NCBI RefSeq assembly: GCF_964340395.1 | Contig: NC_135554.1 | Span: 12,018,251 to 12,082,250, forward strand | Source of the DNA: Glandiceps talaboti | Taxonomy: Eukaryota > Hemichordata > Enteropneusta > Spengelidae | Direction of reading: 5' to 3' | Length of the DNA stretch: 64,000 nt | Shown: positions 1-11,768 of the stretch, piece by piece | How positions within the stretch are numbered: position 1 is the first letter of the stretch | Layout: every line of letters starts with the position of its first letter | Position numbers and translations under genes: made by a program | The notes under the pieces: model-generated | The model's database searches: none | What the model was told of the DNA's origin: nothing | Seen by the model: the letters and a program-made list of their open reading frames with translations, nothing else

Positions 1-2
1 AA

Positions 3-308
3 TGGCCGCACTGCCTTTGCTACCCGTGTGTCACAACATACCGACAAGACTGGCTTGGTATGGGCCAGGAACCTTGTGACGAAAATGTTTTGGTTCGCCA
101 TCGGCTCTACCGAAAGTATTGGAATATGCTCGACCGAAGAAATGCGTGGAACGATCCACGCTACTTACATAGGAAGCAGCAACTAATGCAGGCTGATGAT
201 GTTGCCATCAGTCGTAGGGAAGTGATGCCTAAATGCGTCACTTCGCAGGTACGGTCTCTTTATCCAAATTTACCCGGTGTGCCGTACAGAGGTCATAGCT
301 GGGCGTAA
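3..308 (+). CDS. 3'-terminal coding exon of an unrecognised protein (partial)
   Basis: The frame is open from the left edge to a TAA at 306-308. An internal ATG lies at 60, but the frame reads upstream of it without a stop (including YRQDWLG), so the true start is probably outside the window. The peptide is basic and rich in R, Y and W (RHRLYRKYWNMLDRR, then VRSLYPNLPGVPYRG near the end). It is not low complexity and looks like conserved coding sequence. A poly(A) signal follows about 195 bases after the stop. I do not recognise the family. No membrane segment or signal peptide is visible. Confidence 0.55.
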   Translation, partial: WPHCLCYPCVTTYRQDWLGMGQEPCDENVLVRHRLYRKYWNMLDRRNAWNDPRYLHRKQQLMQADDVAISRREVMPKCVTSQVRSLYPNLPGVPYRGHSWA

Positions 309-502
309 GCTCGGTCTAACCGAACGGCCCTTTTCAGGGCCACCACATCCTCCAAAAAGAGTGTACCTTACCTAAACTACACGTTCATGTTTTGCGTATG
401 TCGGTGTTGTCATTTGTTAGCAATTTTATTCGAATTTGAGATCAAAACACCTTTCTAATTGGTTTTCTACTGTATGTGTAAATGGTACTCCCATTACCAA
501 AA

Positions 503-508
503 AATAAA
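503..508 (+). promoter_or_regulatory. Poly(A) signal AATAAA
   Basis: AATAAA lies about 195 bases after the stop of the first exon, a plausible 3'UTR length. The AC-rich surroundings lower confidence. Confidence 0.35.
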
Positions 509-527
509 ACCCAAACAGAAAGACAAT

Positions 528-580
528 CACAAACACAAACACAAACACAAACACAAACACAAACACAAACACAAACAAAC
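528..580. repeat. (ACAAAC)n microsatellite
   Basis: This is a perfect hexamer repeat of ACAAAC. It creates meaningless His/Lys and Phe/Val reading frames on the two strands. Confidence 0.9.
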
Positions 581-1027
581 ACAAAATAGTCACATTTCTA
601 CCACTGTATACTTTTGCCTTGTCGCCGGACCGTACTTCTGATTTGATCATTACCGTTATGTTATTATGGTAGGTAGAGGTAAATAATCTAGCGAATTGAT
701 TATCGAGATACTACCAACCCCCCAGGGAGTTACGCAAACGTTTACACAGTATTTGAGTGACAGCTGTTTGGACGCTTCTAACCTAACATTTCGCCACATA
801 CCACATGACAGCATGCATCAAATTTCGCTCCCAGATCATCATAATTTACAAAACAATTCACACAGGCACCTCTTCTACATATTTATAATTCATTTTGGGA
901 TACATTTAGAGTAAATGCTCGGGAAATAGCCGTGATTTTGACAGTTTTCTTGGAGCACCCAGGCGATGTTAGGCGTACGAGAGGCTTTGCATAAATGAGC
1001 GTCCCTACTGTAATCCTCCTTTTATAG
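581..1027. other. Intergenic sequence, no gene seen
   Basis: This is AT-rich single-copy sequence up to the left edge of the 15-kb duplication. I see no splice-flanked open frame or clear element. Confidence 0.5.
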
Positions 1028-2045
1028 TGAGTGTACTTATACTGAGGGTCAACAAGGGAATGAAAGTATTATGGGATGTCCATTCCCTTCATTATTCTCG
1101 TCACTAAACTATACTGCCAATCTATTTCTTATCTTATTTTGTTTTAACGTATTCCCATCTTCAAATTTTCTGCTTCAATTCTACCAATATCATTACTTGT
1201 TGTTGTTGTTGTATTTTATTTATTAACGTGTCCTATGTGGACTTAAAATATACATTTGTTTATATGATCGAGTACTATTGTTATTAAAACTTGCCACATC
1301 CAACCCCTTGGGCTTATAAGACACAAATCCAACTTGTTGCAAAATAAATAAATACATAAAGAAAGAAACATTTTTTTTTTTCAAGTGTGAGGAGTATATC
1401 TTACAAATTATACATTGTCTCCTCATTGTTTCTCTTGTTATAAGCATCAGAGATAAAGTTTGCCAACAGGTCAGGTGTTTTGATCATTAGTAGTTCAATC
1501 TTATCAATGATTTGAAAAGCACTGAAATAGCCAGACTGTTTTGTTAACTATGTTATATTTGATAGCCTCATCAATAAGACTGTTTTCCTTTTTCATACAC
1601 TCTCTCTGCCAGTATTTCACCATCATGTTATTAACAAAATTTGACAGTGGTTGCCTACCTATGTTTGTCTTTTGCTAGATCAAACTTACCATTGGGTTGA
1701 AATTCTATCCCTAGATGCTTAAAGCTATATACGATTGATGTTTTAATAATCTATTATTTCTATTAAATATTAATACCTTTGTTTTCTCTATATTGTTTAA
1801 CATGCATAGTTATCTTACAAGGGAGGTATTTGATGATGAAAGGGATGTATTCAAGTACTACAATACCTAATGACAGACATACTACTCACAGTGGTATTCA
1901 AAAAATGTACACTTATTGTACATTACATGTAATCTGCAATACTATTGTTTAGCTTACTTTGGAGTGATGATGATTGAAAAGTTCACTCAAAATCGAACGT
2001 CAATAACTATTTATGGACAGAAAATATGTAGGATTACTAATAATT

Positions 2046-2500
2046 AGTCCCTGCCGGACGAAGTCCGGAACAGGGACTTATGGATTGGGTTCTGTCTGTC
2101 TGTGTGTCCGTCTGTCCGTCCAGAGCCGTTTCTTGGAGATGCCTGGACCAATTTTTTTCAAACTTGGTACAGAGGCAACATACAACAATGGCATACATAT
2201 GCACGTCAATTTGCAAATTTTCCCTGTCTAAAGCCATAACTCAGACATGCTTGAACAGATCTCATTCAAAGTTGATATTAGCACAGTGTTCTATGACGTA
2301 CATGTGCATATCCATTTTCATCATGATATGATCCAATATGGCTGCCTGGCAGCCATTTTGTTTGCGAATTTTCCATGTCCAAAGCCATAACTCAGACATA
2401 CTTGAACAGATCTCATTCAAAGTTGGTATTAGGACAGTGTTCTATGACATACATGTGCATATCCATTTTTGTCGTGATACAATCCCTCATTCCCGATCCA
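2046..2500 (+). repeat. Hairpin-headed TCTG-rich dispersed repeat (copy A)
   Basis: It opens with a strong hairpin at 2046-2078: AGTCCCTGCCGGAC pairs with GTCCGG(AA)CAGGGACT around a GAA loop. A TCTG/TCCG-rich stretch follows, then a TTTCAAACTTGGTAC-type segment. Two tandem units of about 158 bases come next (near 2228 and 2380), sharing AAAGCCATAACTCAGACAT. Related layouts occur at 17390-17830. This looks like a non-coding dispersed element family. Confidence 0.6.
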
Positions 2501-3240
2501 TCCTTTATTGTTGTAGGCATGTTCCTCAATACAGTGCAAAAAGCTAAAAAAAAAAAATGTGCAAAACATTTATTATTGTACATGCAATAACAAGCATTTT
2601 ACCCATTGATTTGTAATTTATTGAGTTACAAAGAAAGACTTGGCATATGTTGATTCACATTTATTTTTTCAAGTAGGAAACCATGATAAAATTGTTTTAT
2701 AAATTGAAAGTACAAAAAGTAAATACCCAATCCTCATCTATATGGCCTAGAATTAATATAAAGAATCAACACAGTTGAGGTATTCAAAACTGAAGTTACC
2801 TTGATATAACACTGTATTTGCCATAATGTAACACATTGACATTCATGTATAAATCACAATGTTTTCAGTAGATGCAGACACTCACATAATATGTAATTAA
2901 TACCAAACTAGAATGATCTTAGAGTTTCAAATCGGCAGCATGATGTTTTCACGTCTCTCACAATGTTTTTTGTTACAAAATACATAAAACAAAATACAGA
3001 CATTGATAGAACGCAAACATATAAAGTGATACATTTTGTCTCACTGATCACAAATAACCATCACTGTCAGATGAAACAAGGAATATTAAAACACAAAATG
3101 GTTTATTTACATGTATGTTCACAATGAGATAAAGTGTGATATTTCATGTACATGTGCACTATCAGTGCCTGTCCATAGCAAAAAATATGTGAGGTGTAAC
3201 ATGATATAATGATAATTAAATGTATTCCCCCAATATTGTT

Positions 3241-3351
3241 CTTCGTTCAGGCAAGGGAAATACAAGTGACCTGAGGGGCCTTTGTCAGTACTCGTCTAGT
3301 GACTCGATCGTAGTGACAACCCTTAGGTCACAAATATTTTCCAGCTGAATG
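3241..3351. repeat. Short palindromic dispersed element, type 1
   Basis: This is an imperfect foldback. The left arm has CTTCGTTCAGG and GACCTGAGGGGCC, the right arm CCCTTAGGTCA and CAGCTGAATGAAG. The centre is ACTCGTCTAGTGACTCG. A diverged relative is at 13627-13725, and both recur in copy B. Such a layout fits a MITE or other foldback element. Confidence 0.6.
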
Positions 3352-3666
3352 AAGAAAAAATATTGGAGAATAACATAATTATATCAACACAAGTAATATG
3401 AAAGAAAAATTGGGGGAAAAGTAATGACAATTTATAACATTCTAACTCATATTTTCAACACAGCAAGACCAGTGATGTAGACACGCATTGTCATGACATA
3501 GACATGCATATTGCAACGCAGAGCGACCACAGTATATATACCCAATTTTTTTGTTCAACTTGACTCGTGCATGGTATAATATTAATATACAGTAACTTAA
3601 TATCATTAAAAGTGGCCGATGATGGCATTTTTCATAATAATTGCCTCTTATTTTATTTTCCATCAG

Positions 3667-3838
3667 AAATGCCTATTCCTTTATGAACCCAGTTCGAGTG
3701 ACCACGAATGGTAATAAGGATCCTGTACTGATTGGAGAAGAAGTAGATTTAAGAGAGTCAGGTGTTGATAATAATTTGGCTGCTGCAGTGTCAACAGATG
3801 ATGTGAAAATAGAAGACAATTCAACCACTGCACTTTAA
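3667..3838 (+). CDS. Gene X terminal exon, copy A (orphaned)
   Basis: The acceptor TTTTCCATCAG precedes a 57-codon frame ending in TAA. The peptide (NAYSFMNPVRVTTNG to DNSTTAL) is acidic and looks like a cytoplasmic C-terminal tail; I do not recognise it. One base completes a split codon from the previous exon. In copy B that exon is present at 23943-24003, but here the matching 1.1 kb is missing, so this exon has no visible partner. Changes relative to copy B are Ser to Phe and Ile-Gly to Val-Glu. Confidence 0.5.
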
Positions 3839-6197
3839 TTTACATATAGTCTATGGCTTCGAATCCCAAGATCTCTCTTTACCCTGTATAGCGCAACGAG
3901 AAATCGTGATTCAAAAGTTGTTCATGCACATGAGTAAACCTCCAACTATTAGAATGATGTATAAGCAGCTACCTGATTGGACAAAGGCACCATATGTTGA
4001 AATTATGTAAAAAGCCCCAATAAACACGAACTCATCATTGGGCAGAATTCTGTGATTGATTAACAAAGATGTGATGGTAATGACTGCAGTGCGGATGGCT
4101 TCCATAGAATTTTAAATTTCATATCAGGACCTAATTCAGCTAGACATGAAAGAGATTTGAAATTGGAAATACTCTATACTAGTCAATGTACATTTGTATT
4201 GCATAATCATTCTAAAGAAAGCACGTCTATGCAAGTTTTGAATTCTTTGTAAAAATGTAACTTTAGATAGATGAGTTGTCTATTCATACATCAAAACAAA
4301 AAAATTGAATGCAAATTTTGCACAATGAGATCATAGTAGTGTAACTTGGTTCAAATATGATAATGTCCCGTAGACTGGACTTTGTACAAAAATTTGATTC
4401 CGATTATATGAACAGCATGGGTGTTTTTTACTCCATGTAACCCGAAAGATCCAGTCTTTGTTTCTGTTTTTGTTATATGTGGTTAACAAGTTAGTGGACC
4501 ATCGACTTGATCTTTCAGACTATACTCCATGCAATGTGAACTGTTGAAAAGTTTCATTTTAATGTACGGCATCAAATCACTTCCTACTTTTTGTATGTAA
4601 CTACTGTATATGTATATATATCATTCTCTAAAGACTACCATTGGTGTACATTTTATATTGCCCTAACTAGCAGCGACATGTTGTTCCCAACCATTCAATT
4701 TACTCAGTATTGATAATTACTGTAAACTTAGGGAGTTTTTTCGCTACCAGAAATTTTTGTGATTTTCAGGTTGCTAACTAGTTCCCCCAAAAATTATATT
4801 TATGCACATTATTGAGCCTCATACTGTGTACAGATGACATTTCTGCCAACATAAACCTTCGCATTTTTCATTGTCGGCAAATTGAGTGAAAACTTGTCTT
4901 ACAAAAATTTCTAGATTTGCAGTATTTGAAGTACATGGACAGTCTGATTTGGTAGGTGACACACCTTCATTGGATTGCTTTCCAGTGATAGTATTACATT
5001 TTAAAGGTCACAAAATAGATAAAATATACAACTTTTCTTGCCATTTTATCAGGCTTCCTCACAAAAATAATGAGATTCAGAGATTTATGCTAATATTGCT
5101 AGATTTCCCCCTCCAGTACTGGAATTGCCCATAACTGATATCCAAAGATAATGCAACTGATTGACAGATGATGAATAATTAAACATATCATTACATCAAC
5201 CTCCCTCTAGGCTGAACACATAAAAATCATGTTATCTCATGTAGCATAATTTAACAGATAACATTGGTTCTTTGTCAATCAGATACTCCCCTCTAGTTTT
5301 GCCATGCCTTCATTTACGTATACATAGTGGATAGTCCTTGAAAGGTAAAATGTTATAAATAAAGATGCACTACTAGGCAACACAACCAAATATATTAGGC
5401 TTGCTTGCTATTATAGTTAGAATTAGTTCCAAACTCGAAACATATGGCACTGGTAATTCAGCCTTCAGTTAAACAGTATCTTTGTTTAAACTGCACATTA
5501 CATTCTCAAATCAATGTAGTGTACGTTTGTAGTATTTACAACCATTGCAGTATTTATGATTGATATCAGAATGTAAAACAGTGAATATATTTGGCCAGTT
5601 AAAACATTCATATTCCAGTTTTACGACCTTATTTCATACACTATTACCTCTATGCATTTTTTATTTCATAAACTGGGCAGTGTTGACTCAATGTTGGAAT
5701 CGAAATCCAGACATTTGGAAAATTAATTATGCAAATGTATTGTAATGAATAATAAAGGATGTTAGACAAGTTTTAATACATATTGTATGTCGTCATCCCG
5801 TGTTATTATTTGTGGTAATGAACAATAACATATAATTCTATTTCGTTTTTTCCAACCTTCAACAATTTTGTCGCAACTTATATTTTTGTACCCGATACTA
5901 TTTCGATCAGGATTTTAATTAATATTTGTTACCTGCCCCTAAACAGACACATGTTGCAAGTCATAGTGTATAGGAGGGCTTTGGCTGAGTAATGGGTGTG
6001 CAGAGACACGCATAAACTTGCTGAACAGTACAAAAACGATTGAAAAGCTATGCGACCACTGTTTGCAAAACAATACAAACTGAACACGTCCAAAGAGCAC
6101 GTAAGCTGCCCATGAAAAACCTGAAAGAAAAACCTGTAATTCTTAGGAAAAATATATTGATAACACGCATAGAACGACCCTTGTCAAGATATATGTC
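3839..6197. other. Likely 3'UTR and intergenic sequence after gene X exon
   Basis: This is AT-rich with no convincing exon. AATAAA motifs at 4019-4024 and 5751-5756 are candidate poly(A) signals for gene X. Short open frames here lack splice sites and conserved composition. Confidence 0.4.
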
Positions 6198-6705
6198 CTT
6201 GCAGTAATTTCTTGCATTCATGCTTAAAATGTGCCTGGCTAAGCTGCTGTTCTTTGTTGTTGTAGGCATGTCCAACAAGCAGACACAACATATCTAAGTC
6301 TGTTTGATTTAGGTTCACAAGTGTTGTTGTGTGATCAGAGTAGTGATAATTCCTTAAACCCAATCATAGTGGGGACTATGTCATTCTCAATGACTTTTTT
6401 TTTCGAACACTCAATTTGCAAACGACATTAATCGTTGTTGTCATTGATGTCATTACAACTGGTTAGTGAGACAGCGATTGAAGCAAAATCACAGATCACG
6501 ATGTAAACGGGCTACAAACTATCTTGACTTTGGTGATGACTCACCTTGAAACAAACAAATAGAACACCACTCTATCTGACAAATAACAAATGCAAGTAAT
6601 TCTCACATTTGCTTGAACATAAAATGAAGCTAGAGCAAAATAGAGAAGTGACAAATTTCATCCGAGTTTGAATGCCAAATTATAGGCAGAAGACATATAG
6701 CTATG
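6198..6705. repeat. Locally repeated segment (copy A)
   Basis: The segment begins CCTTGCAGTAATTTCTTGC and contains GGCATGTCCAACAAGCAGAC. It recurs at 27855-28362 as part of copy B. A third, partial copy lies at 23067-23518, and a short piece is at 21226-21290. The extra partial copies show it also moves independently of the 15-kb duplication. Confidence 0.7.
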
Positions 6706-6802
6706 TATTAACTATATAACCAAATCTATTATTATGTAAATTAAGCGTTCATCGTTTTTCATTAATTTATATCATTTTTTCATTCCTTTTATGATACGTG
6801 AG

Positions 6803-6809
6803 TATAAAA
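6803..6809 (+). promoter_or_regulatory. Candidate TATA box of NH-A
   Basis: TATAAAA lies 136 bases before the chosen ATG of NH-A. A start site about 30 bases downstream would give a short 5'UTR with two upstream ATGs, near 6837 and at 6851. Both open short frames that end before or just around the main start. The same motif is conserved in copy B at 28460-28466. Confidence 0.35.
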
Positions 6810-6944
6810 ACTTGTCATTCATTTGAATACCTCCATATGACACTGCGTGCATGATCAGTCCTCCAATCCGGTGTGATTTATCTTTGTGCACGATATTCTG
6901 CCGACGATTTAGGCCTCATTTTGTTGCTTAGAAGTTTCGTTGAA

Positions 6945-7127
6945 ATGTCAATCAAACTAGTGATCGACTGCGATGCTGGAATCGACGATGCACAGGCCAT
7001 AATGATGGCTGTATCGAGGCCTAACGTAGAGATACTAGCAATCACCTGTGTTAAAGGTAACGTGGCAGTACGACAAGTTTGTAGAAATGTACTCAAAGTT
7101 TTGGATGCGTGTGATCAACTTCAGAAG
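6945..7127 (+). CDS. NH-A exon 1
   Basis: It encodes residues 1-61, MSIKLVIDCDAGIDDAQ onward, ending LQK at the donor GTCAGT (phase 0). It holds the metal and ribose-binding Asp cluster. Confidence 0.9.
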
Positions 7128-9675
7128 GTCAGTAAATTATGATATTATAACACTTCTCGACATGATTAGTATTGATATTATCCGACACTGGTTTTTTTTT
7201 TTTCATACAAAAGATTTGTTTTTTGTTTATTGTTTCCTTTTTCTTACTAAACTCCTGCAATGGTAGTAACTGCCGGGCACTCAATTTGAATGGACCAATC
7301 ACATAACCTGATTTGATCACTACGGCTGTGACTGTTTGTCATACAAGGTTGGGAATACACCATCATTAATCAAACATAGGAACCCGGAAGTACACACCCA
7401 GTTACTAAACATGACACACTAAAGATGGACTGAGCTACTTTCATAATAGCAAGAAATGCATTAGTCTTGCTGCTAGACGTTCGGGCTTTCTTTCGATGCT
7501 ATAACTATAAGCGAACGAAGTTCGCATGTGAGGGCTTGCCAGAACAAATGTCATTTTCAGACCGGACATTCCATTGAGATTACGATAAGCGGTGGGTTGG
7601 ACCATATATGCATATATATACTTTAATATATTCAATCTCTGCATGCAGGTGTTGACAAACACATTTATGTCATTACTATGTCTTATCAGTTTATTGTAAT
7701 TATGTTTGATGAGTGTGTAGACGTTGTCATTCACACATTTTAGTTAACGCATTGGTGGTTATTTTTACAAGCCCCTCCTTAAGATGAATATGCATGAAAA
7801 TTTAGCTATTGTCCTCTGTTTGTGCTTGTCGCTAATACGGTTCTCTGATTGGCAGTTATTTATATCCTGATGACATTCGCTAGACCTCGGATGTTCCATC
7901 CTCGATAGCGTTGTTCGGCTGTGTGTCGTATTTTATCGGAAGAACATCCGAAAGTGCTAGCTGATATACTAGAAATGCATTAGAAGTCGGGTTAAGTGAT
8001 TGGTCCATTCAAATTGAGTGCCCGGGAGTTAGGAACATATTCTAACGAGATTTTACAATGCAGGATGGTAAAGCTTGAAATAGTCAGAATTGATGCCTTT
8101 CCGTGACTATGACGTCAATTGCGACTGGTAATATGTGACTTCTAAGAAAGCATGTTTGTTCTAGAAAGATGAATTTTTACTGATCAGAAGTCAAATCGAT
8201 ATCAGGAATTTGCAAAGATCCTAAGCGAGAAACAGTGAACATTATCATTAGTACACGGAAAATTTGTGATGTGTACCAATTGAATGCTAATTTTACACAA
8301 CGGTGTCTTGAAGTTGTTCGCCTGAATCTAGACCGTCGGACGTAAAGTTTCATTCAATCGCAGGGTCTATGATTAACTAAAGCGCAAACCAGCAAGATCA
8401 CAATCTCTTGCTACATTGTGTATATTGTGAAATAAACACCGTACTGCGACTAGACGCAGACACGGCGGGTGCAATGTATTGACATATCTACGGTGTCCAG
8501 TGCGTGACATCAGCCTCTTGATGCCACGCATTGTGGCCGACTAGGACATACAAAAAAAGAGAGACGTGCTCTCACCAAGGAGTGGCTGCCATAAAAAAAA
8601 AACTTTCTCTCATCACGAAAGAGTGGCTCCCATTAACAGCGAGATGTGCTTTCACTAATGTGGGCGTTCCCAATCAAAAAGTTATGTCCCCTCTTCAACG
8701 GGCGCATGTATCATTTTGATTGGGAACCCACTGTTTGACTGAGGACCCCTCATTTTGATACACCACGTCTTTTTTGTCCAAGTCGGCCACATACACCTTA
8801 CATATGTATTTCGTGTCTGTATGGTGGTCCTTTAGTTCGGTCAAAAATTGCAAGAAACTATACATGTGTTCATTCCATCTTGCTATGTTATAAAATGTGG
8901 CATGTGACATAAATATCTTATTGGTTTCTGCGTGGTTGTATGTATCAGACAGAACCAGAGAACTGTAACTTAAAATGGGCTTTATGTATTGTATGAATAT
9001 AATTGACTTTTGAGATTACATTTGGAGCACCATTAGTCAAAGTAAACAACCATATCTATCATGATAGTGAACAAAAACACTTACAGTTTGCAGTCGAAAG
9101 CTCCCAGCTTATTATATTATGCTGTGTTGTATGTGTATATATATATATTAAGTTATAACTCAACTATATTGTTAGTTTTATCTAAAGGAGTATGCTGATA
9201 GTTTGATGATAGTGGTAGATTGACAATGATGTTGACATTAAATTCCAGATCCCCGTATATCAAGGAGCGGAATCACCCCTTATTAGCAGAGACGACCTGA
9301 AACCAACTGATTTTCATGGCAAAGATGGTCTAGGAAATGTGCCATTCATTGAAACACCTGACGATCGGTACGTATCAGATGGTCATGCTGTCAACAAGTT
9401 AATCGAATTGGTAAAACTACATCCAGGGGAACTGACCATCGTTGCTCTGGGACCTTTAACGAATTTGGCTTTAGCTCAAAGATTGTACCCTGATTTCAGT
9501 AAACGTGTCAAAATGATCAGTGTAATGGGAGGAAACATAGAAGGTGAGTGCATTCTTGTTGGCGCTGTATATACATGCTATACAGGATTTGTCGGATGGG
9601 TAAAGCAATGAAAACGGTGGCTTGGATGTTTTATTGTACAATAAGCTTACTTATCTACGCGAGTAGTTACAAACA

Positions 9676-9716
<41 letters not shown>

Positions 9717-10072
9717 ACAATCATTGCGTATGTATGTATGTATGTATGTATGTATGTATGTATGTATGTATGTATGTATGTGTGTGTGCGTGCGTGTATG
9801 CATGTATGTATGTATGTATGTATGTATGTATGTATGCATGTATGTATGTCTAGGTAGGTAGATAGGTAGGTGGGTAGGTAGGTAGGTACAAGTACTAGTA
9901 GGGAGATGTGGCAGGTAGGTTGGTATAGGTGGGTATTTGTATATTAATATATCGTGTATCTATAGGTAGGTATTTGTATATTAATATATCGTGTATCTAC
10001 ATATTTGTACCTTCAGTATGTGTCTGTGAGGGACAGACAGGGATGGAGAGAGAGTGGGCGACAGGCAGGGTG

Positions 10073-10129
<57 letters not shown>

Positions 10130-10445
10130 TCTACATTTTTTTATTCCAAGTGACGTCATAGTTTTATTTTATTTGTGTCAACTATATAGGTGTTGGAAAC
10201 ATAGCAATATCAGCAGAATTTAATTTCTTTATGGATGTGGAAGCTGCTCATATAATACTGAATGATTTCCAGTGTCCGCTGTATATTTCCAGCTGGGAGC
10301 TGTGTCTTAAATCTTGTGTTGAATATGTAAGTACACTGAATGCAAGTTTTTTAAATCCATATTATTATGTGAATATATAACATTTATCTTCAGAGGTCAT
10401 GGACCCAACGATGAAAAGCGACTGATTCCCACTACCCCCCTCCCC

Positions 10446-10482
<37 letters not shown>

Positions 10483-11134
10483 TACATACATACATACATA
10501 CATACATACATACATACATACATACATACATACATGGACTACTTGGCTAATAATGGATGTACTCTGGCTCATTCAAGTTACAAGCACAAACGCTACAAAC
10601 ACTACGGAAACTGTAGGTGTCAAAATGTCTACATTTCGGCCAGAAACTGGGGAACAAATGATTACATTCCGCCAGACATTGGAAATCAAAAGTCTCGGCA
10701 AAATCCGAAAATCGGCTACTCTGAAAATGCATGGAATCGGAAGTCGAACGTGTATTTAAACCAAGTCAAACCTATACATAATGCTTAAAAATGCAAGATT
10801 CAAAAGTTTTTGAGTCAGATATACATGTATTCCCTTACTATGTGAGGGGAACTGATCAGCATACCGTATGCACGTACGTATAGTAGCCCCCCTGTACTGT
10901 AAAGGTTGATACAACGGAGTATTTTAGGTATCCGTCATTACATGATTTAAGACCTGGTCGGAGGAATTGCTTTGAAAATCCAGAAAATCTGAGTAACCTC
11001 CCCGCCTGGCTTGAACATTTTCCGTACCCCCCCCCCCTCCTTGACTCAAAACATTTTCGTAATCCCTCCCCCACATACATACATACATACATACATACAT
11101 ACATACATACATACATTGTACATACATACATACA

Positions 11135-11167
<33 letters not shown>

Positions 11168-11216
11168 TGTACATACATACATACATACATACATACATAC
11201 ATACATACATACACAC

Positions 11217-11255
<39 letters not shown>

Positions 11256-11724
11256 TGGAAATTAGGTGATATTAGTTGAATCGAAGTTTGAGGGAGCCAG
11301 GTGGGGTGGTTGCTGGAAGCCGCCACCCCCCCCACCCCCACCCCATCCTGCCCTTGGAGATTTCAGAAATCTCATGGACTAAAGAATGCTTTCTGGTGCT
11401 ATTTTAACTTGTCAAGGTAGTAATAATACTACATAAAATTTGAGTTGCTCCCCCCACCTTTCACGCCTCAGATTTTTAGTAGTCCCCCTCTTTCACGCCC
11501 CAGTTTTTGCATACGTCGCAAAAAAAATGTGACGTGTATATGTCTAAAATGATGCGTCGACGCGTCACCCTTGTGTAAAGTTTGAATGAAATCAATTATT
11601 GCATGTCTGAGAAATCACGTGCGCATGGCGCACGGATACACAGACGACGACGACGACGACGACGACGACAATGATGATGATGATGATGGTGATGGTAATC
11701 ATGATCACGATGATCATGATGACG

Positions 11725-11768
<44 letters not shown>

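Noticed and set aside
528-580. Possible CRISPR-like array
   Set aside because: The periodic units here and elsewhere are simple microsatellites with no spacers, and the genome is animal.
6873-6944. N-terminal extension of the nucleoside hydrolase
   Set aside because: The frame is open, but its first codon is GTG and there is no ATG. The ATG at 6945 places the catalytic Asp motif at the usual position.
10534-10788. 84-residue frame in NH intron 3
   Set aside because: It follows a CATA repeat, has no splice support and overlaps frames on the other strand. It lies between two exons that join perfectly without it.
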